From Paenibacillus sp. BIHB 4019 (GTDB lineage Bacteria > Bacillota > Bacilli > Paenibacillales > Paenibacillaceae), in contig NZ_CP016808.1 of assembly GCF_002741035.1 (NCBI RefSeq), positions 2,182,001 through 2,246,000 on the forward strand: a stretch of 64,000 nt of DNA, written 5' to 3'. The translations under genes and the position numbers were made by a program. Under the pieces are notes generated by a model that had not been told where the DNA came from, searched no databases, and saw only the letters and a program-made list of their open reading frames with translations. Shown piece after piece: positions 8,039-15,531 of this stretch (position 1 is its first letter; every line of letters begins with the position of its first letter).

Positions 8039-8950
8039 TCAGGAATAGTTCTCCATCATTTGATATAAATAATTTCGAAATTCTTCAACATAGGTTTTGG
8101 GCTCTACAACTTTTAGATGAGTGCCGAAGCTTGCTAATAATTGAAATCCCATAGGATTTTGAGGGACATAAAGGGTTGCTAATAAAAATCCAGAACGATG
8201 GCCTTCAATACTTCTTCGACCATACCTTTCGATGATTTGATCTTTTATGCTGGGCGATATCCGTGCCTTAATCGTGACGAATTGCGGTACATAACTTGCT
8301 TCGTTTCTTTGCTCGGACCAATCGTCTCTAGGATGAAACGCGCGTTCATCCATAGTAATAGGATCGATTCGAGATAACTTGAATGTTCGATATCCCTGTC
8401 GATGTAAACAGAATCCTTTCAAGTACCAACTCGATTCGCTAAAATGCAGTTCATAGGGCTCGACCACTCTGTTCGTGGCAGCCCCATCTTTATCTGTATA
8501 ATCAAATGAAACCAGCCTTTTCTTTAAAATGGATTCTTGACATGTCTTTAAGGTTTCAAGAATCTCGGACCGGCCTTCCCAATCATAAAACGACAGTTGA
8601 ATGGTACGATTCAGAGACAATGGACTAACCATTGCCTCTATTTTTTTAATCGTTCTTTCCACTTCTTCAGTAAGGAAAATTTGTTCCAATCCGCCGAGTG
8701 CAATTAATATATTCTGTAAATCGGAGCTGCTTAAAAGGCGTTTATCAACCTTGTATTCATCCATTATGCCGTAGCCGCCCTTGACCCCAATGACGGAGTA
8801 GATCGGGATGTTCGATAAGCTCAATGTTTCCATATCGCGAAGGATCGTTCTTTTGGAAACATTGAATAGTTGTGAGAATTCCTTTGTAGAAACAACCTCT
8901 TTTTTCAGCAATATCATGATAATCGAAATGAGTCTCTCTACTTTATCCAT
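8039..8950 (-). CDS. YafY-type transcriptional regulator (HTH plus WYL domain)
   Basis: A 303-residue regulator. The N-terminal HTH_11 region has KEFSQLFNVSKRTILRDME (about residues 23-41), and the C-terminal WYL domain includes the WYLKGFCLHR segment. WYL proteins bind small ligands or nucleic acid and usually repress or activate a divergent neighbour. Here the neighbour is the epoxide hydrolase starting 100 bases away on the other strand, with an inverted repeat between them. AGAGGG lies before the ATG. The pair is bracketed by two 46-nt repeats. Confidence 0.88.
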   Translation of the reverse strand: MDKVERLISIIMILLKKEVVSTKEFSQLFNVSKRTILRDMETLSLSNIPIYSVIGVKGGYGIMDEYKVDKRLLSSSDLQNILIALGGLEQIFLTEEVERTIKKIEAMVSPLSLNRTIQLSFYDWEGRSEILETLKTCQESILKKRLVSFDYTDKDGAATNRVVEPYELHFSESSWYLKGFCLHRQGYRTFKLSRIDPITMDERAFHPRDDWSEQRNEASYVPQFVTIKARISPSIKDQIIERYGRRSIEGHRSGFLLATLYVPQNPMGFQLLASFGTHLKVVEPKTYVEEFRNYLYQMMENYS

Positions 8951-8984
8951 AATTGCCCTCTTTTTTTCTGCATGATTTCAGAAC

Positions 8985-9004
8985 GGTGCCACCTAGATGT
9001 CACC
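8985..9004. promoter_or_regulatory. Candidate operator between WYL regulator and hydrolase
   Basis: GGTGCCA-CCTAGA-TGTCACC is an inverted repeat (6 of 7 pairs). It sits just upstream of the TATACT -10 at 9015-9020 of the hydrolase, where a recognisable -35 is missing. This placement suits control by the divergent WYL protein. The assignment is inference. Confidence 0.45.
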
Positions 9005-9050
9005 TTTTGTCCATTATACTACATGTATCACAAGAAGGAGGTTTTGATTT

Positions 9051-9995
9051 ATGTTTAATCCAACCGATTTTCCCAAGCCCACCCTTATTTCAGTCAACGG
9101 TGTGGAACTCGAAGTCTTTGAAGCAGGCCGACAAAATGCCGGAAAACCCATTGTCCTCTGTCACGGCTGGCCAGAGCATGCCTTTTCTTGGCGCCATCAG
9201 GTGGCCGCCCTTGCCGCAGCGGGCTACCATGTCATCGTCCCAAACCAGCGGGGTTACGGCAACTCATCCCGTCCGACCGAAGTAACAGACTATGACATTG
9301 AACACTTGTCAGGTGATCTCATCGCACTACTCGATCACTACGGTTACGAAGACGCCACCTTTGTCGGTCATGATTGGGGTGCAATGGTCGTTTGGGGACT
9401 GACCTTATTGCATCCAAACCGTGTAAACAAAGTGGTAAATCTGAGCTTGCCTTACCAAGAGCGCGGAGAAAAACCCTGGATCGAGTTCATGGAGGAAATA
9501 CTTGGCGGCGACTTCTATTTCGTCCACTTCAATCGACAGCCAGGCGTCGCGGACGCCGTATTCGAAGACAATACGTTCCGGTTCCTTCGCAACCTGTACA
9601 GGAAAAATGAGCCCCGCACAGAGCCTCAGCCAGGTATGGCGTTGATCAATCTAGCCAGAGCAGAAACACCACTGGGTGAGCCCTTGATGAGCGACAGCGA
9701 GTTGGCCGTTCTCGTCTCTGCTTTTGAAACATCAGGGTTCACGGGCAGCATCAATTGGTACAGGAACCTTGACCGCAACTGGCGCTTATTGGCGGAGGTG
9801 AACCCAATCATTCAACAGCCGACTCTCATGATCTACGGCGACCGGGATGCGGTTCAAAAGTCTGAAAACCTGACAAAGTTCGTGCCCAATGCGGAAGTGG
9901 TCAATCTGGATTGCGGTCATTGGATCCAGCAAGAAAAGCCGGAAGAAACAAACCAAGCGATTTTGAGATGGCTGGAACAGCAGGATGCAAGGTAA
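9051..9995 (+). CDS. Epoxide-hydrolase-like alpha/beta hydrolase
   Basis: A 314-residue protein. HGWPE at about residues 38-42 is the oxyanion-hole motif of soluble epoxide hydrolases and dehalogenases. The nucleophile elbow GHDWGA carries an aspartate at about 107, as in those families rather than the serine of esterases. YGDRDAV and GHWIQQE supply the acid and histidine. It likely opens epoxides or dehalogenates small xenobiotics in the cytosol. AAGGAGG precedes the ATG. Control by the divergent WYL regulator is likely. Substrate is unknown. Confidence 0.87.
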   Translation: MFNPTDFPKPTLISVNGVELEVFEAGRQNAGKPIVLCHGWPEHAFSWRHQVAALAAAGYHVIVPNQRGYGNSSRPTEVTDYDIEHLSGDLIALLDHYGYEDATFVGHDWGAMVVWGLTLLHPNRVNKVVNLSLPYQERGEKPWIEFMEEILGGDFYFVHFNRQPGVADAVFEDNTFRFLRNLYRKNEPRTEPQPGMALINLARAETPLGEPLMSDSELAVLVSAFETSGFTGSINWYRNLDRNWRLLAEVNPIIQQPTLMIYGDRDAVQKSENLTKFVPNAEVVNLDCGHWIQQEKPEETNQAILRWLEQQDAR

Positions 9996-10102
9996 ATAAG
10001 TGCATTTCGTCATAATTCACTTCAATTTAATTAAAATCCCTTGGTAAGGAATTCAGTGAGTTATTGAGTTCAAGTGTTTAATGTTCATTAGATGTACTAG
10101 AA

Positions 10103-10126
10103 GGGCCATCCCTACAAGGGATGGCC
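10103..10126. terminator. Hairpin preceding att-like repeat copy 2
   Basis: GGCCATCCC and GGGATGGCC form a 9-bp stem with loop TACAA, followed by TAAAAAA. An equivalent hairpin precedes copy 3 at 36404-36427. It could terminate transcription of the hydrolase or be part of the cassette end. Confidence 0.6.
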
Positions 10127-10134
10127 TAAAAAAC

Positions 10135-10180
10135 TTGCCGTTAAAGACAGCGCGGATAACCGCACCATAAGTAACGGCGA
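10135..10180 (+). repeat. 46-nt att-like direct repeat, copy 2
   Basis: Same length and ends as copy 1, with five substitutions. The rlmH-like core is at 10154-10172 (16 of 19 identical to rlmH). The inner stem GCGG-ATAA-CCGC is fully paired here. The region from copy 1 to copy 2 is a 2.24-kb unit holding only the WYL regulator and the hydrolase. Confidence 0.8.
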
Positions 10181-10265
10181 TTTGAACTATTTTACGATAC
10201 AAACAAGGCGTTTGCCGCTACTAGGTCAAGTATCCCTACATAAGCTGATGAGAAAGGCTAATGCC

Positions 10266-11669
10266 ATGAACAGGGATGGTGTAAAGTGGATGACACAAAA
10301 CCGGAAAAAGAGAGGTACACGATTAACAGGGAGGCTCGTATTTCCGGGCAACCCGTCATATAATGCCGCCAGAATGGAGTTCAATAGGCGATTTTCCAAA
10401 TTTCCAAAGGTCATTGTTTTTTGCAGACGAACTCAGGATGTGATCAACGCAGTCAAATGGGCTCGTGAGCATGGTGTACGGCTGCGAGTGCGCAGCGGGC
10501 GGCACAGCTATGAAGGGTTTTCGGCTGTAAATGGCGGTATTATTATCGATGTAAGCGAAATGAATAAGGTTAAGGTTGATCGAAAAAATAGGGTGGCCAT
10601 TGTACAGACGGGAAATCCACTTGCCCGAGTGTACAAAAAGCTGTGGAATAAGCGTGTGGCACTTCCGGCTGGGACAGCGCCCGACGTAGGCGTAGCCGGG
10701 CTTGCCTTGGGTGGCGGCATTGGACTTCTGTCCCGCAAATATGGACTTACGTGCGATAACTTGAAACAAGTGAAGATGGTCGTAGCTTCGGGGCGGTATG
10801 GAGCCAAGACGATTGTGGCAAACAAGAGGAAGCATTCCGATCTATTGTGGGCCTCACGAGGCGGCGGGGGAGGAAACTTTGGCGTTGCTACAGCCTATAC
10901 TTTTCGGGTTAGGCCCATTTCAACGGTTTCTATATACAGCGTCACTTGGAAATGGTGCGATTTGGAGAAGGTGTTGCCGGTTTGGCAGCGCTGGGCCCCA
11001 TCTGTCACGAATCGCTTAACCTCAACCATTGAGGTCGCTGCCAAGAAGGTGGGAACGATTGAATCTACCGGGCAATTACTTGGCGGTGCAGAGGAGCTGC
11101 GTCGATTGATTAGACCGCTCTTGCGAGCAGGCACTCCGGTGAAGGTGCTGGTGAAGACAGTGCCTTTTATTGAAGCAACCAAATTTTTTGCCGAATCGGA
11201 CCTGAATTTGGAGCCGAAATTTAAAATAAGCGGGGCCTATGGGCTTCAACCTTTGCCTCGTGAAGGAGTACGAATTATACGTGATTTTTTATCCAAAGCA
11301 CCCAACAAGCATTCTACCGTATGGAGTCAAAGCTTAGGTGGTTCAGGAAGCGCGGTGAGTCGAGTATCGCCTACTGCAACGGCCTATCCTCATCGGAAAG
11401 CTGAGACCATCTACGAGCTGTCGGCACGCTGGAGGAACAACGGGGAGCAGAAGCGGAATATTCAGTGGGTGAAAAGGTTCCGCAGAGCGTTACGTCCCTT
11501 TGTTAAGGGGGATTATGTGAACTTTCCCGATTTACAGATTAAGAACTGGCCCAAGGCATATTATGGCGTGAACTTTGGCAGATTGAAGCAGGTGAAACGA
11601 AAGTACGATCCACATAATGTGTTTCGTTTTGCCCAGAGTATTCCAGTGGGTAAACGGGTCAGAAAATAA
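10266..11669 (+). CDS. BBE-type FAD-linked oxidoreductase
   Basis: A 467-residue protein from ATG 10266, which has AAAGG 9 bases upstream. The frame opens earlier, at TTG 10182 next to the att-like repeat, without a ribosome site. It has a PP-loop FAD_binding_4 domain with the flavin-linking His in SGRHSYEGFS (about residue 80) and a C-terminal berberine-bridge segment YYGVNFGRLKQVKRKYDP. The position that carries the second flavin-linking Cys in many BBE enzymes reads AGTAPDVG here, so only single (histidyl) attachment is predicted. The protein is unusually rich in Arg and Lys, with no signal peptide. The related Bacillus CotQ is a spore-coat protein, but a coat role here is speculation. Confidence 0.82.
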   Translation: MNRDGVKWMTQNRKKRGTRLTGRLVFPGNPSYNAARMEFNRRFSKFPKVIVFCRRTQDVINAVKWAREHGVRLRVRSGRHSYEGFSAVNGGIIIDVSEMNKVKVDRKNRVAIVQTGNPLARVYKKLWNKRVALPAGTAPDVGVAGLALGGGIGLLSRKYGLTCDNLKQVKMVVASGRYGAKTIVANKRKHSDLLWASRGGGGGNFGVATAYTFRVRPISTVSIYSVTWKWCDLEKVLPVWQRWAPSVTNRLTSTIEVAAKKVGTIESTGQLLGGAEELRRLIRPLLRAGTPVKVLVKTVPFIEATKFFAESDLNLEPKFKISGAYGLQPLPREGVRIIRDFLSKAPNKHSTVWSQSLGGSGSAVSRVSPTATAYPHRKAETIYELSARWRNNGEQKRNIQWVKRFRRALRPFVKGDYVNFPDLQIKNWPKAYYGVNFGRLKQVKRKYDPHNVFRFAQSIPVGKRVRK

Positions 11670-11695
11670 TACTCGCACCAGAACTAATTGAAGCA

Positions 11696-11722
11696 AAGGA
11701 GCTGACGGCGGCAGCTCCTTTC
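11696..11722 (+). terminator. Terminator after FAD oxidoreductase
   Basis: AAGGAGCTG-ACGGCGG-CAGCTCCTT is a 9-bp stem followed by TCGCATTTTT. The T-run is delayed by four bases, so efficiency is uncertain. Confidence 0.6.
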
Positions 11723-11813
11723 GCATTTTTCGCCGAAAATCATATTAATGCCGTTGATTTACGCTTGTCGTTCAGGGGGATAAAGAGTCGCCTTGCTCTG
11801 CGCAAATCCTTGA

Positions 11814-13031
11814 TTACACCATTAATTCCTTCTCTGCCGCTTTAACTCCCCTCACAATGGCTTCTTCCAGTACGACCGCAGCGGTAGTGCCAACTGCGGT
11901 TACGGCTGCATCCCCCGTTAATCCGCTCGTATCGGTGCCAGTGGCAATGCAGAATACCGTATCGCCGTCAGCTTGAATGTGTACGGGGGAGATGGCACGA
12001 GCCATTCCATCATGAGCAAGAGTTGCGACACGTCCTGCCTCAGCCTTGCTTAGTTTAGCTGTGGTAGCAATCACGACGATCGTCGTATTCCTATCTCGAA
12101 TAGGCCCAGGTGGGATACCTTCCAAGATGGCGCGAGTTTGGTTAACGAATTTGCCATCCGGCTGCAGCGCCCCTGCAATGATATGATCTTGATTCCAAAT
12201 ATCTCCGACTGCGTTGACTACCGCTAGTGCCGCTACAATAGGTCCGCCAGGGATTTGCCATGCGGCGGTTCCCACTCCGCCTTTCATTGGCCTGCCGTAA
12301 ATTTTACCTACAGTTGCCCCTGCCCCAGCACCTACGCTTCCTTCCGCTACCGGTCCGGAATTCGCCTGTTGGCTGGCGGCATAACCCATCGCAGCATCGG
12401 GTCTGCGGGAACCTTTCGCGTAGATCAGATCGAAGATGACCGCCCCTGGGACTGTAGGAAGCGGTCCTGCCTCGGTTTGAGCACCGTACCCATGTTCGGC
12501 AAGCCAGTTCATTACGCCTGCTGCCGCAGCAAGACCGAAATTACTGCCGCCTGTGAGGAGAATTCCTTGTACAACCTCTGTAGCTGTACCTGGGCGGATC
12601 GCATCGGTTTGTATCGTTCCTGGAAACCCTCCTCGTACATCAACACCGGGAACAGCCCCTTCGGGGTACAAAACTACGGTGCACCCCGTACGACGGCTTT
12701 TATCCTCAGAATGGCCTACAAGAATGCCGGGAACGTTTGTCAGCCCTCCTTCAAGTTGGATCGGCGAATGTTTTCCAATCAGGCGGTCTGTACTGGGACC
12801 AATCGGCTGACAGAGGATTTTTGGGCTGTATTTTCTAATGGTTTTTATACGATGAAAAGCATTTGCTTCATATAAAATACGGTATGTTTTGCGTGTGTTA
12901 ACGAGAGCTAATCGAATATTTTTCACAGCAAGTCTAGTTCTCCGATGTCGTACAGCCACCTTGGCTCTTCGCAGGTCTTGTATGGCAGCGTTCAAATTTC
13001 TGACGCATTTTATTTGCCTTGAATGACGCAA
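11814..13031 (-). CDS. P1/S58-family peptidase (DmpA-like) with basic N-terminal extension
   Basis: The catalytic part starts at GGLTNVPGILVGH and contains GGSNFGLAAAAGVM and KGGVGTA. The latter is the self-cleavage site, where Thr replaces the Ser of DmpA. S58 enzymes self-process into two chains and act as aminopeptidases or amidases. An Arg/Lys-rich extension of about 90 residues precedes it. The frame opens at 13121, but TTG 13031 is chosen because AGAGGAGGGG lies just before it, so the extension appears to be translated. The gene converges on the FAD oxidoreductase, which is similarly basic. Confidence 0.8.
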   Translation of the reverse strand: MRHSRQIKCVRNLNAAIQDLRRAKVAVRHRRTRLAVKNIRLALVNTRKTYRILYEANAFHRIKTIRKYSPKILCQPIGPSTDRLIGKHSPIQLEGGLTNVPGILVGHSEDKSRRTGCTVVLYPEGAVPGVDVRGGFPGTIQTDAIRPGTATEVVQGILLTGGSNFGLAAAAGVMNWLAEHGYGAQTEAGPLPTVPGAVIFDLIYAKGSRRPDAAMGYAASQQANSGPVAEGSVGAGAGATVGKIYGRPMKGGVGTAAWQIPGGPIVAALAVVNAVGDIWNQDHIIAGALQPDGKFVNQTRAILEGIPPGPIRDRNTTIVVIATTAKLSKAEAGRVATLAHDGMARAISPVHIQADGDTVFCIATGTDTSGLTGDAAVTAVGTTAAVVLEEAIVRGVKAAEKELMV

Positions 13032-13203
13032 GCCGACCCCTCCTCTTACCTGACTAGGTTTATTAAAGGGTATGTCAGCCCTCTTTGTATTGAATAGGCA
13101 AAACGAAACGGTCATTCGCACATTTTGAAAAAGACTACAATGAATTGATAGAGTATACGTAGTGCAATAAAATATTTATGGAAACAAGATATTATGATGG
13201 TTT

Positions 13204-14169
13204 TCAACGGTTTCCTAAAACAGCTACCCTCACCTGCAAAATCTCCAGAACCTCTTTCGGCACCTTTCTAACCTTGATGTCATCACCTAGAAAAAGCAGC
13301 CAATTTGTCATTTCAGCCAATTCCTCCGCATGATGAACATTGATAAATGTTTTTAGAACAGCTGTAGTTTGATAAGGATTTGTGTATGAAATGGAAATAG
13401 GTAAGGGATAATATTTTTTGTACTGGGCAATCGCCTTTGGACCGAGTTCGAGGACCAGGTTGATGGCTTCTTCCTGCTTGCTTAGTTGTTCGACAATCGT
13501 CTTCTTGCTTATTCTTTTTTTCTCAGGGTATGGCTTGACATCGGTAAGATTGTCGACAGGAATGATCCGCCTTTTTTCCTCAGCTAAGTCAAAGCCTTCA
13601 ATTTGCCATGAGCTTTTTTCACGATATAGATGCATGAGGTAAATGGGATAAGACTTTATTTCTCTTCCTTCTTCGACGGAAACCACTAAATAGCTGTCGA
13701 TAAGAAGAATTTGGATGAGTTGTTCTAATGTAGGATGGGGCAGATCTGTCAGATCAAGCAGGTCGGGATTGTGGGGGTTGGTTCCTTCGAACAGCAAAAT
13801 TTGATTTAACAGAACAAGATCATCCTGCTGGTTTTTCGGGATGAGGCCGAGTATTTTTTCCGCTAAAGATTGGCGACTCTTAAGATAGGGGAGTTGTTGG
13901 TTTCTTGTGGCCATAAAGGCAATAAAAAGAGCTTTAATTTCATTATCGGTAAAGCGGACGGTGGGTAGGACAGAGTTACTCATGACAAAATAACCCCCGT
14001 CCCTCCCGACTTCGGCGACAAGCGGCATTCCCATTGCCTCAATTTCTCTGACATCTCTAATCGCCGTCGAACGAGAGATGTTGAATTCTCGCATGATTTC
14101 AGAAATGGTAAAGTGGGCGCGGTTGTTGATGTACCGCATGATGATGTTAATTCGTTCAACTTTTTTCAT
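13204..14169 (-). CDS. WYL-domain transcriptional regulator
   Basis: A 321-residue regulator with an N-terminal helix-turn-helix (FTISEIMREFNISRSTAIRD, about residues 16-35) and a C-terminal WYL-type ligand domain. It is divergent from the effector-binding protein at 14276. The 106-base gap contains ATCAT ... ATGAT, a short inverted repeat that may be its operator. It is distinct from the WYL regulator at 8039, with only family-level likeness. Confidence 0.85.
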   Translation of the reverse strand: MKKVERINIIMRYINNRAHFTISEIMREFNISRSTAIRDVREIEAMGMPLVAEVGRDGGYFVMSNSVLPTVRFTDNEIKALFIAFMATRNQQLPYLKSRQSLAEKILGLIPKNQQDDLVLLNQILLFEGTNPHNPDLLDLTDLPHPTLEQLIQILLIDSYLVVSVEEGREIKSYPIYLMHLYREKSSWQIEGFDLAEEKRRIIPVDNLTDVKPYPEKKRISKKTIVEQLSKQEEAINLVLELGPKAIAQYKKYYPLPISISYTNPYQTTAVLKTFINVHHAEELAEMTNWLLFLGDDIKVRKVPKEVLEILQVRVAVLGNR

Positions 14170-14275
14170 GTGGCCCTCTAAACAGTATCATATTTTGACA
14201 TGATTTAAAGCTATTATAAACGTATCAAGTAAAAAAACAAATTATTTAACTCATTCAAAAAAAGGAGTGTTGATC

Positions 14276-14755
14276 ATGGCAGTGTATACCCTTGAGGAAA
14301 AAGAAAGCTTTATCGTTCTAGGTATTGGCACGGAGTTGAAGAGCGATTACACAGATTATGCCGGCATGAATAAGGAAAAGGAAAACTTTTGGCGGGCAGT
14401 GGAGCAGGATGGAAGGCTTAACGCTTTAAAGGCCATTGCCACGAATGACTACATTTTTGCCGTGAACGAAGCTGTAAATCACAAAATGATGTATTATGCT
14501 GGTGTCATGACAGAAGCATCGGTACCGGAAGAGCACAGAGTGATTCAATTCCCGAAGGGGCAATACCTCGTCGTTAAAGGCGAAGGAAATACGGCCGAAG
14601 AGATGAGCAATAAGCTTACAGGTATTGCCTTTGGTCAAGTCTTGCCAGAAGCCCAAATGTTTGCCTATGTTGGCGGACCCAATGCAACGGTTGAAATGGG
14701 GCAGCGAGACGGCCTCGTCTATGGTGAAATATGGATTCCCGTCGTTAGAAAATAA
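14276..14755 (+). CDS. GyrI-like / effector-binding domain protein
   Basis: A 159-residue stand-alone protein of the AraC effector-binding (GyrI-like, SOUL-type fold) class. Family-like features are the early FIVLGIGTELK strand, the YYAGVM segment and the C-terminal GLVYGEIWIPV. ATG 14276 is chosen over GTG 14267 because AAAGGAG ends 8 bases before it. Such proteins bind small hydrophobic or cationic ligands. The divergent WYL regulator probably controls it, and the next gene follows 23 bases later in the same direction. Confidence 0.75.
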   Translation: MAVYTLEEKESFIVLGIGTELKSDYTDYAGMNKEKENFWRAVEQDGRLNALKAIATNDYIFAVNEAVNHKMMYYAGVMTEASVPEEHRVIQFPKGQYLVVKGEGNTAEEMSNKLTGIAFGQVLPEAQMFAYVGGPNATVEMGQRDGLVYGEIWIPVVRK

Positions 14756-14778
14756 ACGAATTCATTGGAGAGATGAGA

Positions 14779-15240
14779 ATGTCCTATATCGTTGATTTCA
14801 AAAATGTATCTACGGCGGGATTAGAGTCTTCACCTGTAGCAGAAGCGCTAGCTGGTTTACGTGCTAATGAAGCCCGCTACTTTATGAATAAATACAAACA
14901 TGAATTTACGATTGTACCCGCAAGCGAAAGTCAGGAAAACCTTGAGTATGTGAACCGCATTTTGAAAGAGCGTGATATTGCGTTTACGGCCAAACCTTTA
15001 GAAACGTCGCGTTTTCAAGTGGAAAATATCCAATTTACCTACGTCTTTTATGAAGATGGTCTTGGCATTAATGTCATGTATACGGTTGATGACCCTAAGA
15101 AGCGGGCCGTTGGTTTTAAGCTTTCTGAGGGAATGGAGGTACCAAAGGAGTTGGAAGGGAAGTTTAAGTTTGCTAGGCAGAAGTCTAAACTAGCCGGAAC
15201 CATTCGGGGCTCGTTTTTTGTAATTAAAGGACAATATTAA
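14779..15240 (+). CDS. Unrecognised protein, copy A of a duplicated gene
   Basis: A 153-residue protein starting MSYIVDFKNVS, of no family I recognise. A near-identical gene lies at 35868-36332, with one fewer Glu here and the same ribosome-site layout. ATG 14779 is chosen because GGAGAG directly abuts ATG 14773. The product is soluble and mixed alpha/beta, with a charged RQKSKLAG segment near the end and no signal peptide or membrane span. It is probably cotranscribed with the effector-binding gene and is followed by a strong terminator. Confidence 0.7.
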   Translation: MSYIVDFKNVSTAGLESSPVAEALAGLRANEARYFMNKYKHEFTIVPASESQENLEYVNRILKERDIAFTAKPLETSRFQVENIQFTYVFYEDGLGINVMYTVDDPKKRAVGFKLSEGMEVPKELEGKFKFARQKSKLAGTIRGSFFVIKGQY

Positions 15241-15255
15241 AGTATGTAATAAATG

Positions 15256-15305
15256 ATCCCCTCAAGGCCAACAACCTATTCGTTGTGGGCCTTGAGGGGA
15301 TTTTT
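15256..15305 (+). terminator. Strong intrinsic terminator
   Basis: ATCCCCTCAAGGCC pairs with GGCCTTGAGGGGAT, with further ACAAC/GTTGT pairing inside, followed by five Ts. Confidence 0.92.
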
Positions 15306-15531
15306 CATGGGCAGAATGGAGGTCTATGATCCAGGCAATTAAGTCTTGCAACCATAAGGCTTAACTAGTTTTTGGAAAGTGCTAAAGTTGAGGAATTAAT
15401 AATACGCAATGTGAAAATCTGAATTAAGATGAGAAGGTGTATGACACAAAATGAAACGAAACGATAATACATTTCGACTATTATATATCTTATAGAAGTA
15501 GGACATAATACAATTTTGGAGGTGCAAGTAT

